Positions 24,965-36,243 of a stretch of DNA of 64,000 nucleotides are shown piece by piece. Origin of the DNA: Desulfosalsimonas propionicica. Lineage in GTDB: Bacteria; Desulfobacterota; Desulfobacteria; Desulfobacterales; Desulfosalsimonadaceae. Both the position numbers and the translations under genes were made by a program. A model generated the notes under the pieces. It searched no databases and had not been told where the DNA came from. It saw only the letters and a list, made by a program, of their open reading frames with translations. Each line of letters begins with the position of its first letter. Position 1 is the stretch's first letter. The stretch covers positions 53,039-117,038 of the forward strand of contig NZ_JACDUS010000011.1 in the NCBI RefSeq assembly GCF_013761005.1, given 5' to 3'.

Positions 24965-26791
24965 ATGAGCGGGGATAATCCCATAGAACAGATGCATCCG
25001 GAGCTTCTGGAAAACAGTCTCCAGGAAGTGGGCGATCTCATCGGCGAGCCCCTGGAAACGGCCGAGCCGGTCGTGTCCCGGGGGACTTTGCAGGAGGTGT
25101 TTGCCCGGCCGAAGAAAAAGGCCGCCCTGGCCGGTTTCCGGGCCAAGGGTGAAGACGTTGACCGGGTGCATTTGTTAATGGATCTGGACGCAGCCATTGA
25201 GCTGGCCGGAAAGCTCATCATGCTGCCCACAGACGAGATCCGGGCCAGCCAGAAACAGGCAAAACTCGACGGCGAACTCGAGGATGCGTTCTCCGAGATC
25301 GCCAACATTATCACCGGTGTGATCAATTCGGTCTGGCAGGATTCGGTTTCGGCCAAAAAGCTTCATTTTGTCAAGGGTGATATTGCCGTGCTGGGTCCCA
25401 AAGACAAGGGACTGCCACTGGCAGACGAGGCCCAGAGCGTTTTTGGCGCAAAAATCATGCGCAAGGAAAAATCCCTGGGCGGGGTGCAGTTTTTTTTCCC
25501 GCACAGCCTGGTGGCCGAGCCGGAAGCGGCCCAACAGCCGGCCGAAGTTGAGCAGGAGGCCCCACAGGTTGCTGACCCGGCCCCGGCCGGAGAACAGCAG
25601 CAGCCCGGGGCCGCAGCAGAGCAAGACCAAGTCGCAGCACCGGAGCCGGAGTCCGAAGCTGCATCCGACCCCCCCGGCAGCCTCATGAGCCAGGAGGCCG
25701 TGGATGCCATGCTGCTGCAGGGCCTGGAGCCGGCAGCCGGGGAACTCGAAGCCCTGCTTGGCGATTCCGTTTCTTTTTCCGACCCGAAAACCGCGGCACG
25801 AAAAAAGGCGGACTTGCTTTCCCAGACCCGCGGCAAGCAGGTGCTCACCCGGATTCGTGTCACCGGTGACCACGAGGGTTGGGCATTCATGCTCCTGCCG
25901 CTCAAGGACGCCATCTATTTTGGCGGCCTGCTGCTGATGATGCCCATGGAATCCATCACTCAGGTGATCAAGCAGGGCAAGTTCGAAGGCGAGGTGGCAG
26001 ATGCCTTTGGCGAGGTCGCCAATATCCTGGTCAGTTCTTATTCCAATCAGTTTAAGGCGGAACTGCCCTTTGCCCTCAAGCTTCAGAAGGACCAGGTGGA
26101 AACCCTGGTGCCCGGCCAGGCGGATCTGGCCGGAAATGAGCCGTTTTCTGCAGACGATTATTACCTGGTGTCCGCCGGCATCCAAATGGGGGACAAGGCC
26201 TATGGCCCGATAGAACTGCTGTTTCCTTCAAAACTGCTGGGGTTGGCTGTGCCGGGGGCATCGGCAGAGGCGGCTGCGGGAAAGGCAAAATCGGGGCAAG
26301 CCGGCACAACGGCCGCGCAGAAAAAGGCGGGTGCCGGCGTCCACGGTCAAAAAACAGGCGTGGGACAAAAACCCGACACAACCGCCGAAAATCAGCCGGC
26401 TGCAGCCAAACCGTCTGGTACAGGGGACAAATCCGCCCGGATCGTCTCGGTTATCGGCGATGATCCCGATCAGCTCAACCTCGTGGAAGAAAGCATCGCC
26501 CAGGAGGACGTGGCCCTGGCCAGACATTCCATGGACAGTGATTTCAAGCAGGAATTCAGCCGGGAAAATCCCGACTGCGTTTTTCTTTTCATCAACCGGG
26601 TCAACGACCAGGGACTGGCCAAGGCCATAAAGGTGCGTTCGGCTCTTGAAAAAAATTGCCCCTTGATCGTGGGCGGTCCCCAGTGGACCAAAAGTCTTGT
26701 TCTCAAGGCCAGAAAATACGGGGCCAGTGATATTCTGGTCACGCCCGCGGACAAGGATATGATTCGCAGCAAATACCGGAAATATCTGTAA
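24965..26791 (+). CDS. Tandem CheC-like domain protein with degenerate C-terminal receiver
   Basis: A 608-residue protein with an unusual build. Residues about 65-185 and 290-425 are two related modules, each with a DAF-x-E-[IV]-A-N-I motif (E111/N114 and E350/N353) like the E-x-x-N active site of CheC/CheX/FliM-family phosphatases. They are joined by an acidic Pro/Glu/Gln/Ala-rich linker (185-240) and followed by another linker (430-485). Residues 490-608 have a receiver-like fold (IVSVIGDDPDQLNLVEE at the start) but no aspartate at the end of predicted strand 3 (CVFLFINRVND) and threonine in place of the strand-5 lysine (ILVTPAD). It sits between cheX and cheA. Likely a CheY-P phosphatase or scaffold; function inferred. 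Confidence 0.75.
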   Translation: MSGDNPIEQMHPELLENSLQEVGDLIGEPLETAEPVVSRGTLQEVFARPKKKAALAGFRAKGEDVDRVHLLMDLDAAIELAGKLIMLPTDEIRASQKQAKLDGELEDAFSEIANIITGVINSVWQDSVSAKKLHFVKGDIAVLGPKDKGLPLADEAQSVFGAKIMRKEKSLGGVQFFFPHSLVAEPEAAQQPAEVEQEAPQVADPAPAGEQQQPGAAAEQDQVAAPEPESEAASDPPGSLMSQEAVDAMLLQGLEPAAGELEALLGDSVSFSDPKTAARKKADLLSQTRGKQVLTRIRVTGDHEGWAFMLLPLKDAIYFGGLLLMMPMESITQVIKQGKFEGEVADAFGEVANILVSSYSNQFKAELPFALKLQKDQVETLVPGQADLAGNEPFSADDYYLVSAGIQMGDKAYGPIELLFPSKLLGLAVPGASAEAAAGKAKSGQAGTTAAQKKAGAGVHGQKTGVGQKPDTTAENQPAAAKPSGTGDKSARIVSVIGDDPDQLNLVEESIAQEDVALARHSMDSDFKQEFSRENPDCVFLFINRVNDQGLAKAIKVRSALEKNCPLIVGGPQWTKSLVLKARKYGASDILVTPADKDMIRSKYRKYL

Positions 26792-26803
26792 GCAGGAAAA
26801 CAC

Positions 26804-29512
26804 ATGACAAAAAATCAGATGCAAACGGCAAAAGAAAAGATTGGTCCACTTGTGGAAAAGGCTGCAGAAGCGCTGGTAATGGGTGATCTCTCCGATGCCT
26901 CCGCAGCCGGGGACCTGGCAGTGGCGTTTACGGAAGTTGCCGTGGCGCTGGATGAAGACTTTCCCCGTGCCTCCAGGGCCGCCCGGAGTGCCGGCGAACT
27001 GCTGGAAAAAATGGCTGCCGCAGGCAGACCTCCGTCCGGAGATGAGGTGGAGGCCCTGGAAGGGGTCATTTCCGGGCTCCAGGACATTTCCGAACGCAAC
27101 CTGGCCGATGACCAGCCGGTCTTCCCAGAAGGCTTTGCCCCTGCGGCCGGGGCCAAAGCCGATGAAGCTTCCAATGCTGCGGCAGGCGAGGCGGCCAATC
27201 CGGCCTCTGCCGTGGACCAGGAAATTCTGGACGAGTACCTGGCCCAGCAGGATACCGTGGTCTCCGAGATCGAGGATCTGGTGCTGTCATTTGAACACCA
27301 GGCAGACGCCCGGGTTTTAACGGCATTAAAGCGCATTTTGCACACGGCCAAGGGTGAAGCGGGCGTTCTTGGGTTAAATCCCATTGAGCGGGTATGCCAT
27401 CGGGTGGAGGATTATATTCAAAAAGATGAGCAGCACCTGCAGGCGGACTTGCTCCTGGAGTTCAAGGACTGGTTTGAGCAAAGCATTTCCGCGCTAAAGC
27501 AGGGCCAGGAAATTCTTTTGGCAGACAACCTGCTTGAGGCCCTGGACACAGCCATCTATTCACCGCCTGGCCCAGCAGAAAAAGATCAGGCCCCAAAATC
27601 CGCTCCTGATCCCGCGCCGGAACCGGAACCGGAACAGGAATCCGACCCGGTCCCTGAATCTCCTCAGGAGCCGGAGCCGCAGACGTCATGTACCCAACCG
27701 GAGCAAAACAGGCCGGAACAGGACAGTGAAATGGCGTCCCTGATGTCTGCGGTGGAAATCGAGGATCCGGAAATCACGGCGGATTTTATCTCAGAGGCCA
27801 ACGAGCATTTTGAAATTTCAGATGAAAACCTGCTGACCCTGGAAAATGATCCGGAAAACGAGGAGGCCATTGCTTCAATTTTCCGGGCCTTTCACACCAT
27901 CAAGGGCACAACCTCCTTTCTCGGGCTCACCCCGGTTTCCACCCTTGCCCACAAGGCGGAAAACCTGCTCGACGAGGTGCGCAAAAAGCGCATCGCCTTT
28001 GACGGCCAGGTGGTGGATGCCACGTTTAACGCCCTGGACCTGCTGAAAAAAATGAACAAGGACCTGGAGACCGCCCTGGGAGCAGACGGGATGTACACCC
28101 CCCCGCCTGAACTGCCCGACGTGTTTGTCCAGCTCAAGGCTGCTCTGGGAAACGGGGATGCATCTCCCAAAGCCAAGCCATCCCCGGAGGCCGCGCCACT
28201 GGAAAACAAAAAATCTGAGCCGTTGGCCGCAGATCCCTTGTTGGATACCGGCCGCGAGGCTGCTGCGGATACCGTAACCGAGGCTGCACCGCCGGCCGCC
28301 GAGGCTGCGGCTGCCGGCGGTGCTTCGGCTTATGCCGGCAAAACCGTCCGCCAGACCATGAAAATCGATGCTGACCGCATTGATCTGCTGCTGGAAACCA
28401 TCGGTGAGTTGGTGATCGTGGAATCCATTGTCAGCCAGGAGGCCGGCGAGCGCCGAACCGAGGCCCGCGAACTGGAAAGAAACCTTGCCCAGTTAAAAAA
28501 GATCACCCGCAGCCTCCAGGACATCGGCATGTCCATGCGGCTGATCCCCATTGACAACACCTTCCGCAAAATGGGCCGCCTGGTGCGGGATCTGGCCAAA
28601 AAATCCGGCAAAAAAATCGAGCTGACCATGGAGGGCCGGGAAACCGAGCTGGACAAGGGCATGGTGGAAAAGCTCGGCGATCCTTTGGTGCACATGATCC
28701 GAAACGCGGTGGATCACGGCATTGAGCCCACGGCAGACGACCGGGTGGCAGCGGGCAAGCCCGCCACGGGCACCATCGTGTTAAAGGCCTATCACCAGGG
28801 CGGCAATATCCATATTGACATTACAGATGACGGCCGGGGCCTGGACCGGGACGCCATTTCCGCCAAGGCCAAAGAGCGGGGGCTGATCACAAGCGACGAG
28901 AACATGACCGACGAGGAAATCTATGCCCTGATCTTTGAGCCCGGATTTTCTACGGCCAAGCAGATCACTGATGTTTCGGGCCGGGGCGTGGGCATGGATG
29001 TTGTCAAAAGCAACATCGAAAGTATGCGGGGCAACGTGCGCATCCGGTCGCAAAAGGGCGTGGGCAGCACCTTTACCCTGGTTCTGCCCCTGACCATGGC
29101 CATTATCGACGGCATGATCGTCCGGGCGGGATCAGAGCGCTATATCCTGCCGCTTTTGTCGATTATTGAATCGTTTCAGCCCACCCGGAAGATGATCACC
29201 AAGGTGTCGGGCAAGGGTGAAACCGTGCCCTTCCGCCAGCGCCTGCTGCCCCTGTTCCGGCTGGCCACCATGTTTGACATCCATGATGCCCAGAGCGATC
29301 CCACCCAGGCACTGGTGGTGGTGCTCGAGGACGCGGGCCGGCAGATCGCGCTTTTGGTCGACGAACTGCTGGGCCAGAACCAGACCGTTATCAAGAACCT
29401 GGGCCAGGGGCTCAAGCACGTGGACGGCATTGCCGGGGCCAGCATCATGCCCGACGGCACCCCGGGGCTGATCGTGGATGTCAACGGACTGGTCAAGCTG
29501 GCCACGGCATAA
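26804..29512 (+). CDS. cheA: Chemotaxis histidine kinase CheA with two Hpt domains
   Basis: A 902-residue CheA. After a helical N-terminal segment (1-100) come two Hpt domains, with phosphoacceptor candidates in ILHTAKGEAG (about H180) and AFHTIKGTTSFLGL (about H364), each followed by acidic or alanine-rich linkers. Then follow the dimerisation helices, the HATPase with N box VHMIRNAVDHGIEP, G1 box DDGRGLD and G2 box GRGVGMDVVKSNIESMRG, and the C-terminal CheW-like domain (ERYILPLLSIIESF). It phosphorylates CheY and CheB in response to receptors coupled through CheW. It follows the tandem CheC-like gene by 12 bp. The double Hpt may allow phosphotransfer to two regulators. Confidence 0.96.
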   Translation: MTKNQMQTAKEKIGPLVEKAAEALVMGDLSDASAAGDLAVAFTEVAVALDEDFPRASRAARSAGELLEKMAAAGRPPSGDEVEALEGVISGLQDISERNLADDQPVFPEGFAPAAGAKADEASNAAAGEAANPASAVDQEILDEYLAQQDTVVSEIEDLVLSFEHQADARVLTALKRILHTAKGEAGVLGLNPIERVCHRVEDYIQKDEQHLQADLLLEFKDWFEQSISALKQGQEILLADNLLEALDTAIYSPPGPAEKDQAPKSAPDPAPEPEPEQESDPVPESPQEPEPQTSCTQPEQNRPEQDSEMASLMSAVEIEDPEITADFISEANEHFEISDENLLTLENDPENEEAIASIFRAFHTIKGTTSFLGLTPVSTLAHKAENLLDEVRKKRIAFDGQVVDATFNALDLLKKMNKDLETALGADGMYTPPPELPDVFVQLKAALGNGDASPKAKPSPEAAPLENKKSEPLAADPLLDTGREAAADTVTEAAPPAAEAAAAGGASAYAGKTVRQTMKIDADRIDLLLETIGELVIVESIVSQEAGERRTEARELERNLAQLKKITRSLQDIGMSMRLIPIDNTFRKMGRLVRDLAKKSGKKIELTMEGRETELDKGMVEKLGDPLVHMIRNAVDHGIEPTADDRVAAGKPATGTIVLKAYHQGGNIHIDITDDGRGLDRDAISAKAKERGLITSDENMTDEEIYALIFEPGFSTAKQITDVSGRGVGMDVVKSNIESMRGNVRIRSQKGVGSTFTLVLPLTMAIIDGMIVRAGSERYILPLLSIIESFQPTRKMITKVSGKGETVPFRQRLLPLFRLATMFDIHDAQSDPTQALVVVLEDAGRQIALLVDELLGQNQTVIKNLGQGLKHVDGIAGASIMPDGTPGLIVDVNGLVKLATA

Positions 29513-29572
29513 AAAAATAAACGCGGGCAGGCAATCCAATAAAAAACAAGCATAACCGCAGGAGAGGAAAAA

Positions 29573-30088
29573 ATGACGCAAACTGCTCAAAAAAACAATG
29601 AAACCAATGAAAGCCTGGCGAACCTGGCCGGCAAATACCTGACATTTCTGCTGGGCGACGAATCCTACGGCATCGAGATTTTAAAAGTCCAGGAGATCAT
29701 CGGCATGCAGTCCATCACCCGGATTCCGCGCACGCCCGAATACGTCAAGGGCGTGATCAACCTGCGGGGCAAGGTGATCCCGGTCATTGACCTGCGCCTG
29801 CGCTTCGGCATGGAAGCCGCCGAAGTCTCGCGCAAGACCTGTATCATCGTGGTGCAGGTGGCCAAGGCCGATATCAACGTGACCATGGGCATCGTGGTCG
29901 ATGAGGTTTCGGAAGTGCTTGAAATTGCGGCAGCGGAAATCGAGCCGGCCCCGGGATTCGGCACCCGGGTGGAGACCTCGTTTATCATGGGCATGGCCAA
30001 GACCGAAAGCGCGGTTAAGATTTTGCTCGATATCGACAAGATCATGTCTGAAAACGAAATGGAAGCCCTGGCCAAGAGCACCGGCTGA
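29573..30088 (+). CDS. cheW: Chemotaxis coupling protein CheW
   Basis: A 171-residue CheW domain protein. Recognisable blocks are YLTFLLGDESYGIEILKVQEIIG, ITRIPRTPEYVKGVINLRGKVIPVIDLRLRFGM and MGIVVDEVSEVLEI. It couples receptors to CheA at the inner face of the membrane. AGGAGAGG precedes the ATG. It lies between cheA and the receptor gene in the operon. Confidence 0.96.
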   Translation: MTQTAQKNNETNESLANLAGKYLTFLLGDESYGIEILKVQEIIGMQSITRIPRTPEYVKGVINLRGKVIPVIDLRLRFGMEAAEVSRKTCIIVVQVAKADINVTMGIVVDEVSEVLEIAAAEIEPAPGFGTRVETSFIMGMAKTESAVKILLDIDKIMSENEMEALAKSTG

Positions 30089-30115
30089 AGCGGAAACAAA
30101 AGAAAGGCAAAGATC

Positions 30116-32107
30116 ATGAAACTGAGTCTGAAAAACAAAATTTTACTGCCCGTGCTGGTCCTTGTTGTTCTGGGCATGGGCGTATCCACACTGGTATCCT
30201 ATGTGCAGTCCAAAAATGCCGTGGAAACGGAACTCAACCGGCAGCTGGAGCAGATTACCACCTCCAGCATCCAGACCCTGAGCGGCTGGGTCCAGGACCG
30301 CAAACTGGATATCAGTTCCTGGAGTACAGAGCAGCTTTATCCCAAGGCCATGACCCAGGGGCTTATGGGGCAGGCTGCCCGCAAGACGGCCAACGAACGC
30401 ATGGCCCATCTCCAGGCGGCATATGATTATTATGCCAATATTTTTCTGGCAGACAAAAGCGGGGATATAGTTGCTGCATCGGCTCCGGATTCAGTTGGCA
30501 AAGTCAGTGTGGGCGACCGGGATTACTTTAAAACTTCCATGCAGGGACAGGAAACCATATCCGAGGCCATTGTGAGCCGGGCTACCGGGGAGCCGGTATT
30601 TGTGATTTCCGCGCCTGTTGTCATGCAGGAAGAGGTTCAGGGCGTTTTGCTGGCCACGGTACGCATCGAGGCCTTTGCCTCCCAGTTTATTGATCCCATC
30701 AAGGTCGGAGAAAAGGGCTATGCCTTTGTCTATGATGATGATGGCGATGTGCTGGCCCACCCGGACCGCAGCCAGATCATGAAAACCAACATGAAGGATC
30801 TGGATTTTGGCGGCCGGATGCTGCAGCAGGGAAACGGCCTTATGGAATACAGCTACGATGATACGGAGAAAATGGTCAGTTTTGACAGCGAGCCGGTCAC
30901 CGGCTGGACCGTGGCGGCTTCCGCCAGCCAGCATGAGCTCATGGCCCCGGTGCGGCGCCTGAGTTACATCAACCTGGGCCTGGCCGGCGCCATCATTGCA
31001 GCAGCACTTGTGATCGTGTTTTTCCTGGCCCGTTCCATTGCCAATCCCCTGCAGGCCATGACCGAAAGCCTGACCCGCAATTCCGAGCAGGTGGCATCGG
31101 CTTCGTCCCAGGTATCATCGTCGAGCCAGTCCCTGGCAGAAGGGGCCAGCGAGCAGGCCTCCAGCCTGGAGCAGACATCGGCGTCTTTGGAGGAGATCGC
31201 CTCCCAGACCAAGATGAATATGGAAAACAGCAAATCCATGGACAACATGATGAAAAACGAGGCTGGCCCCAGCTTTCAGCTCATGGAAGAGAAGATGGCG
31301 GTCATGGACGGCAATCTCAAGGAAAACGTCAAGCTCAGCGAGGAAAGCGCCAAGATCATCAAGACCATCGATGACATTGCTTTTCAGACCAATCTGCTGG
31401 CCCTGAATGCCGCTGTTGAGGCTGCCCGGGCCGGCGAGGCGGGCAAGGGATTTGCCGTGGTGGCAGAAGAAGTGCGCAATCTTGCCGGCAGAAGCGCCGA
31501 GGCCGCCAAGACCACCCAGGAGTTGATTGAAAATTCCCAGACCAAGATCCATGAGACATCTGCGGTGTACAAGGAGATCTCCGAGGCTTTGGGCAGCACC
31601 AACCAGATCGCCCAGAAGGTCATGGCCATGGCCGGGGAAGTGGCCTCTGCATCTGAAGAGCAGTCCCAGGGCATTGACCAGGTCAATGGCGGTGTTTCGG
31701 AAATGGACAAGGTGGTCCAGCAAAACGCCTCCAATGCCGAGGAAACCGCTTCGGCCTCGGAAGAGCTCACCGCCCAGGCAAGTGAACTCGAGGAAGTGGT
31801 GATCCGGTTAAACCGGCTGATTCATGGCCAGGCGGAAAACGGCCATGCAACGGTGCAGCGGAAACCGGGTTCTGCAAAGCAAATTTCCCGGGGCGCCTCT
31901 TCGGGCAGACAGACAAATGCCGTGCAATCCCGGCGCCAGCAGGATCGGAAACAGGTGCAGAACAACAGGCAGCCGGGTCAGCAGACAAAGCAGAAGGCTG
32001 TTGAAGGCCGGGCTGGCAAAAAACCGGCCCAGGCTTCGGCCCAGCAGGCGAAAAAACGGCCCGAAGAAGTCATTCCCCTGGATGAGGATGATTTCAAGGA
32101 TTTCTAA
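30116..32107 (+). CDS. Methyl-accepting chemotaxis protein
   Basis: A 663-residue receptor. A membrane helix at about 8-29 and a second at about 285-305 flank a periplasmic dCache-like sensor (with a [22 protein letters not shown] motif near 198-220 and [13 protein letters not shown] before the second helix). The HAMP region is very short ([14 protein letters not shown]). The signalling hairpin tip [40 protein letters not shown] is intact, with methylation helices on both sides. After residue 570 there is a long Gln/Lys/Arg-rich disordered tail ending in the acidic LDEDDFKDF. That tail is a plausible docking site for CheR, CheB or CheD, but no NWETF motif is seen. It is the only receptor in the operon, and ligand is unknown. 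Confidence 0.95.
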   Translation: MKLSLKNKILLPVLVLVVLGMGVSTLVSYVQSKNAVETELNRQLEQITTSSIQTLSGWVQDRKLDISSWSTEQLYPKAMTQGLMGQAARKTANERMAHLQAAYDYYANIFLADKSGDIVAASAPDSVGKVSVGDRDYFKTSMQGQETISEAIVSRATGEPVFVISAPVVMQEEVQGVLLATVRIEAFASQFIDPIKVGEKGYAFVYDDDGDVLAHPDRSQIMKTNMKDLDFGGRMLQQGNGLMEYSYDDTEKMVSFDSEPVTGWTVAASASQHELMAPVRRLSYINLGLAGAIIAAALVIVFFLARSIANPLQAMTESLTRNSEQVASASSQVSSSSQSLAEGASEQASSLEQTSASLEEIASQTKMNMENSKSMDNMMKNEAGPSFQLMEEKMAVMDGNLKENVKLSEESAKIIKTIDDIAFQTNLLALNAAVEAARAGEAGKGFAVVAEEVRNLAGRSAEAAKTTQELIENSQTKIHETSAVYKEISEALGSTNQIAQKVMAMAGEVASASEEQSQGIDQVNGGVSEMDKVVQQNASNAEETASASEELTAQASELEEVVIRLNRLIHGQAENGHATVQRKPGSAKQISRGASSGRQTNAVQSRRQQDRKQVQNNRQPGQQTKQKAVEGRAGKKPAQASAQQAKKRPEEVIPLDEDDFKDF

Positions 32108-32125
32108 ACAGATAAGGATTTCCGG

Positions 32126-32947
32126 ATGAACGGGTACGGTTCTTTAAATGAAAAAACATTCCGCCAGTTTTCGGAACTGATCTACAATGAGGCCGGTATT
32201 CACCTGGCAGAGCACAAGCAGGCGCTGGTTTCGGCCCGGCTGGGCAAGCGGATGAGAAAACTCAGAATCAATGATTTTGAAGATTATTACCGCTATGTCC
32301 AGGAAGATCAGTCCCGGGCCGAACTCAGCCAACTGCTGGATGCCATTTCCACGAATGTCACGTTTTTCTACCGCGAGCCGGATCATTTCGAGGTGCTCGG
32401 GTCGATGGTCAAAAAATGGCATTCGGAAGGTCAGCGAAGGTTCCGGGTTTGGTGTGCGGCGGCCTCCACGGGGGAGGAGCCCTACACCATCGCCCTGACC
32501 CTGGCAGAAGCCCTGGATGATCTGCGGGATGTCAAGATTCTGGGCACGGATATTTCCACCACTGTGCTGGAAACCGCGCGCAGGGGGGAATACAGCTCCA
32601 AAAAACTGCAGAAGATTTCAAAGAAGCTGGCAGGCAGGTATTTCACGCCCATGGGCGGCAAGGGAGACGACCGGATCTTTCGGGTCAGAGATGAGATCAA
32701 AAACATGATCACCTTTTCCTGGCTCAACCTGTCGACTCCCCCGTTTCCCATGCGCGGGCCTCTGGACGTGATTTTCTGCAGAAATGTGATGATATATTTT
32801 GACAATGCCGTCCGCCAGCGGCTGCTCGATGAGATGCACCGGCTGCTCAAGCCGGGCGGATATCTGATGGTTGGCCATGCCGAAAGCCTTTCCGGCCTGC
32901 TGGGCGGGTTTCGCTCTGTGCGGCCTTCTGTTTATATCAAACAATAA
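32126..32947 (+). CDS. cheR: Chemotaxis protein methyltransferase CheR
   Basis: A 273-residue CheR with an N-terminal helical domain (FRQFSELIYNEAGIHLAEHKQALVSARLGKRMRKL) and a C-terminal SAM-dependent methyltransferase. The SAM-binding motif is VWCAAASTGEEPYTIALTL, with ILGTDIST and VIFCRNVMIYF following. It methylates receptor glutamates. It lies 18 bp after the receptor gene and 12 bp before cheD. Confidence 0.97.
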   Translation: MNGYGSLNEKTFRQFSELIYNEAGIHLAEHKQALVSARLGKRMRKLRINDFEDYYRYVQEDQSRAELSQLLDAISTNVTFFYREPDHFEVLGSMVKKWHSEGQRRFRVWCAAASTGEEPYTIALTLAEALDDLRDVKILGTDISTTVLETARRGEYSSKKLQKISKKLAGRYFTPMGGKGDDRIFRVRDEIKNMITFSWLNLSTPPFPMRGPLDVIFCRNVMIYFDNAVRQRLLDEMHRLLKPGGYLMVGHAESLSGLLGGFRSVRPSVYIKQ

Positions 32948-32959
32948 CCGGGAAAGAAA

Positions 32960-33448
32960 ATGGCGCAAATCGTTGTTGACATAGCAGATATGCGGATTTC
33001 AAAAAATCCCGGCGACACCCTGATCACCTATTCCCTGGGTTCGTGTGTCGGTGTGGCCATATATGATCCGGTCATCGGGCTGGGCGGGATGATCCACTGC
33101 ATGCTGCCCTTGTCCAAGGTGGACCGGGAAAAGGCGCAGGTGCGGCCGTATATGTTCGTGGATACGGGCATGCAGCAGATGCTCACCCGGCTTTATGAAG
33201 GCGGACTGAGAAAGGCCCGGGCGGTGATCCATGTGGCCGGCGGCTCCCAGGTTCTCGACAGCCAGGGGGTGTTTAAGATCGGGGAGCGCAATTTCACGGT
33301 GCTCAGGAAAATTCTCTGGAAAAACGGGCTGCTTATGGAAACCCAGGAAGTGGGGGGCAACCGCTCCCGCACCATCAGTCTGGACATCGGCACAGGCCGG
33401 TTTACCATCAAATCAGGAGGCAGGATAACCCATTATGACCTTCCGTGA
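32960..33448 (+). CDS. cheD: Chemoreceptor glutamine deamidase CheD
   Basis: A 162-residue CheD. The catalytic cysteine in YSLGSCVGVAIYDP and the histidine in GMIHCMLP, followed by threonine in VDTGMQQML, form the expected Cys-His-Thr set. CheD deamidates receptor glutamines and in some species stimulates CheX/CheC phosphatase activity, which fits the CheX and CheC-like genes nearby. Its end overlaps the start of the HDOD gene by 14 nt. Confidence 0.96.
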   Translation: MAQIVVDIADMRISKNPGDTLITYSLGSCVGVAIYDPVIGLGGMIHCMLPLSKVDREKAQVRPYMFVDTGMQQMLTRLYEGGLRKARAVIHVAGGSQVLDSQGVFKIGERNFTVLRKILWKNGLLMETQEVGGNRSRTISLDIGTGRFTIKSGGRITHYDLP

Positions 33449-34277
33449 CCAAATCGAGCAGCACATCGACCATTTTGCCGAGATGCCGCCTCTGTGTCAG
33501 CGTCTTTTGGGGTATCTCGAAGATCCGGACGTGGACTTTAAAGTCATCCGCGACACCATTCAGTATGATCCCGGTCTGACCGCCAACGTGCTCAAGCTGG
33601 CCAATTCGGTTTATTTCGGCGCAGTACAGGAGGTGGCCTCTCTTCAGGCGGCCCTGGTGCGGCTGGGCACCCGGCGGATTTTTGAGCTGGTGCTTTCCCT
33701 CAACGTTTCCGGGCGCCTGGTGCCGGCCCTGCCCGGATACGGCCTGGAAGCAAATGAACTGCTTCGGCACTCCATCTGGACGGCTGTGGCCGCCCAGGAA
33801 CTGGCGGGGCTTTTGGGCATGAAAGATGTGGACACGGTTTTTACCGCCGGGCTGCTCCACGATATTGGCCTGCTTTTGCTCGATCCCTTTATTGCAGAGC
33901 AGCACGAGCGTTTCGGGCAGGTCATGGACGAGCAGTCCATGGCTTTTGATCAGGCCGAAAAAGAGGTCCTGGGCATGGATCATGCCGAGGCCGGGGCCCG
34001 CATCCTGGAGCGATGGAATCTGGGGGCGGCAATGGCTGCGGCCGTGCGCTGGCATCACGCCCCGGACGCGGCAGAGGAAAACCACTCCCTTGTTTATCTG
34101 GTTCATCTGGGTGATATGCTCGCGCTTTCAGAAGGAGTGGGCACGGGCATATACGGCCTGCAATTCAGCGTATCTCCCGAATCGGTCAGGGCGCTGGGTT
34201 TGAAGAAGCATCATCTGGAATATACCGCCAGCAAGACCCTTGATAAAATGCGGGAGCTGGAAAACATTTTAACGTAA
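33435..34277 (+). CDS. HDOD domain protein (first of three)
   Basis: A 280-residue protein that is a single HDOD domain: MPPLCQRLLGYLEDPDVDFKVIRDTIQYDPGLTANVLKLANSVYFG at the start, HSIWTAVAAQELA and LLHDIGLLLL in the middle, and RWHHAP near the end. HDOD proteins resemble HD hydrolases but usually lack activity and act as regulators in signal networks. It lies inside the chemotaxis operon, coupled to cheD, so a role in taxis signalling is inferred. Confidence 0.9.
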   Translation: MTFRDQIEQHIDHFAEMPPLCQRLLGYLEDPDVDFKVIRDTIQYDPGLTANVLKLANSVYFGAVQEVASLQAALVRLGTRRIFELVLSLNVSGRLVPALPGYGLEANELLRHSIWTAVAAQELAGLLGMKDVDTVFTAGLLHDIGLLLLDPFIAEQHERFGQVMDEQSMAFDQAEKEVLGMDHAEAGARILERWNLGAAMAAAVRWHHAPDAAEENHSLVYLVHLGDMLALSEGVGTGIYGLQFSVSPESVRALGLKKHHLEYTASKTLDKMRELENILT

Positions 34278-34297
34278 CAAACCAGAGAGTCAACAGT

Positions 34298-34672
34298 ATG
34301 GGCTATAATGTGCTGATTGTCGACAATTCCGTGATCATCCGGAAGATGGTGGCCAAAACCCTGGGCATATCAGACCTGGATATCTCCGGGTATTATTATG
34401 CCGAAAACGGCCGGCAGGCCCTGGAGCAGCTCGATGAAAACTGGATTGATATTGTTTTTGCCGATATCAATATGCCTGTGATGAACGGCATCGAGATGAT
34501 CGAGGAAATGAACAAAAAGGATCTGCTTACCACCATCCCGGTGGTGGTGATTTCCACGGAGCGCAGCCGGGAGAGAATCGACCGTCTCAAATCCATGGGA
34601 ATCGGGGCGTATCTGCAAAAGCCTTTTGTACCCGAGGAATTTGCCCGGGTGGTCAAGGACTTGCTGCAATAA
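34298..34672 (+). CDS. CheY-like response regulator (second)
   Basis: A 124-residue single receiver domain: LIVDNSVIIRKMVAKTLG at the start, phosphoacceptor aspartate in VFADINMPVMNGIEM, threonine or serine in VVVISTERS and lysine in LQKPFVPEEF. One acidic pocket residue is replaced (VDNS rather than VDDS), leaving a single aspartate there. A second CheY in the operon may act as a phosphate sink or as the output matching the second Hpt domain of CheA; both are inference. Confidence 0.92.
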   Translation: MGYNVLIVDNSVIIRKMVAKTLGISDLDISGYYYAENGRQALEQLDENWIDIVFADINMPVMNGIEMIEEMNKKDLLTTIPVVVISTERSRERIDRLKSMGIGAYLQKPFVPEEFARVVKDLLQ

Positions 34673-34695
34673 CCGCTAATATCGGAGCGTAAACT

Positions 34696-35160
34696 ATGGA
34701 TACCAATGACAGCGCAATGTTGCTGCAGGTGTTTTCCTCGGTGTTTGAGGATTTTGCCTTCATGTTCGTGGATGCCGACGACGATCCGCCTGAGCCGGAC
34801 TCGGATTGTTGCCCGTGTCTGTTTGCGCAGATTTCGTTTTCCGGACGGGATCACCAGGGTCGGCTGGAAGCCGGGGCACCCGCGGACCTTTGCGGGGAGC
34901 TGGCGGAAAATATTCTGGGCACAGGTCCCGAGGATCTGCCTGAGGATGCGGCGGAACAGGCGATTACAGAGGTCTTGAATGTGGCCTGCGGCTATCTGCT
35001 GGCGGAAAAATTCGGTACGGACGAGGTATTTGACTTGTCCATTCCCGACACCCGAACCCTGTCGGAACCGGAATGGAACGAGCTGGCAGCAGGCGGCCGT
35101 CACTTGTTTTTGCGGGTGGATGAATCGCCCATGCTGGTGCGGCTGGTCCTGGACGCGTAA
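34696..35160 (+). CDS. CheX-like phosphatase, divergent
   Basis: A 154-residue protein with the CheC/CheX helix EDAAEQAITEVLNVACGYLLAEKF, which contains an E-x-x-N motif (E92 and N95). The remaining sequence diverges from the first CheX; an acidic loop DADDDPPEPDSDCC lies at about 26-39. It directly follows the second cheY gene, which suggests a dedicated CheY2-CheX2 pair. Confidence 0.7.
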   Translation: MDTNDSAMLLQVFSSVFEDFAFMFVDADDDPPEPDSDCCPCLFAQISFSGRDHQGRLEAGAPADLCGELAENILGTGPEDLPEDAAEQAITEVLNVACGYLLAEKFGTDEVFDLSIPDTRTLSEPEWNELAAGGRHLFLRVDESPMLVRLVLDA

Positions 35161-35196
35161 GCGGACTTCAACAAAAACTGTAATGTTTGCGGATAA

Positions 35197-36241
<1,045 letters not shown>

Positions 36242-36243
<2 letters not shown>

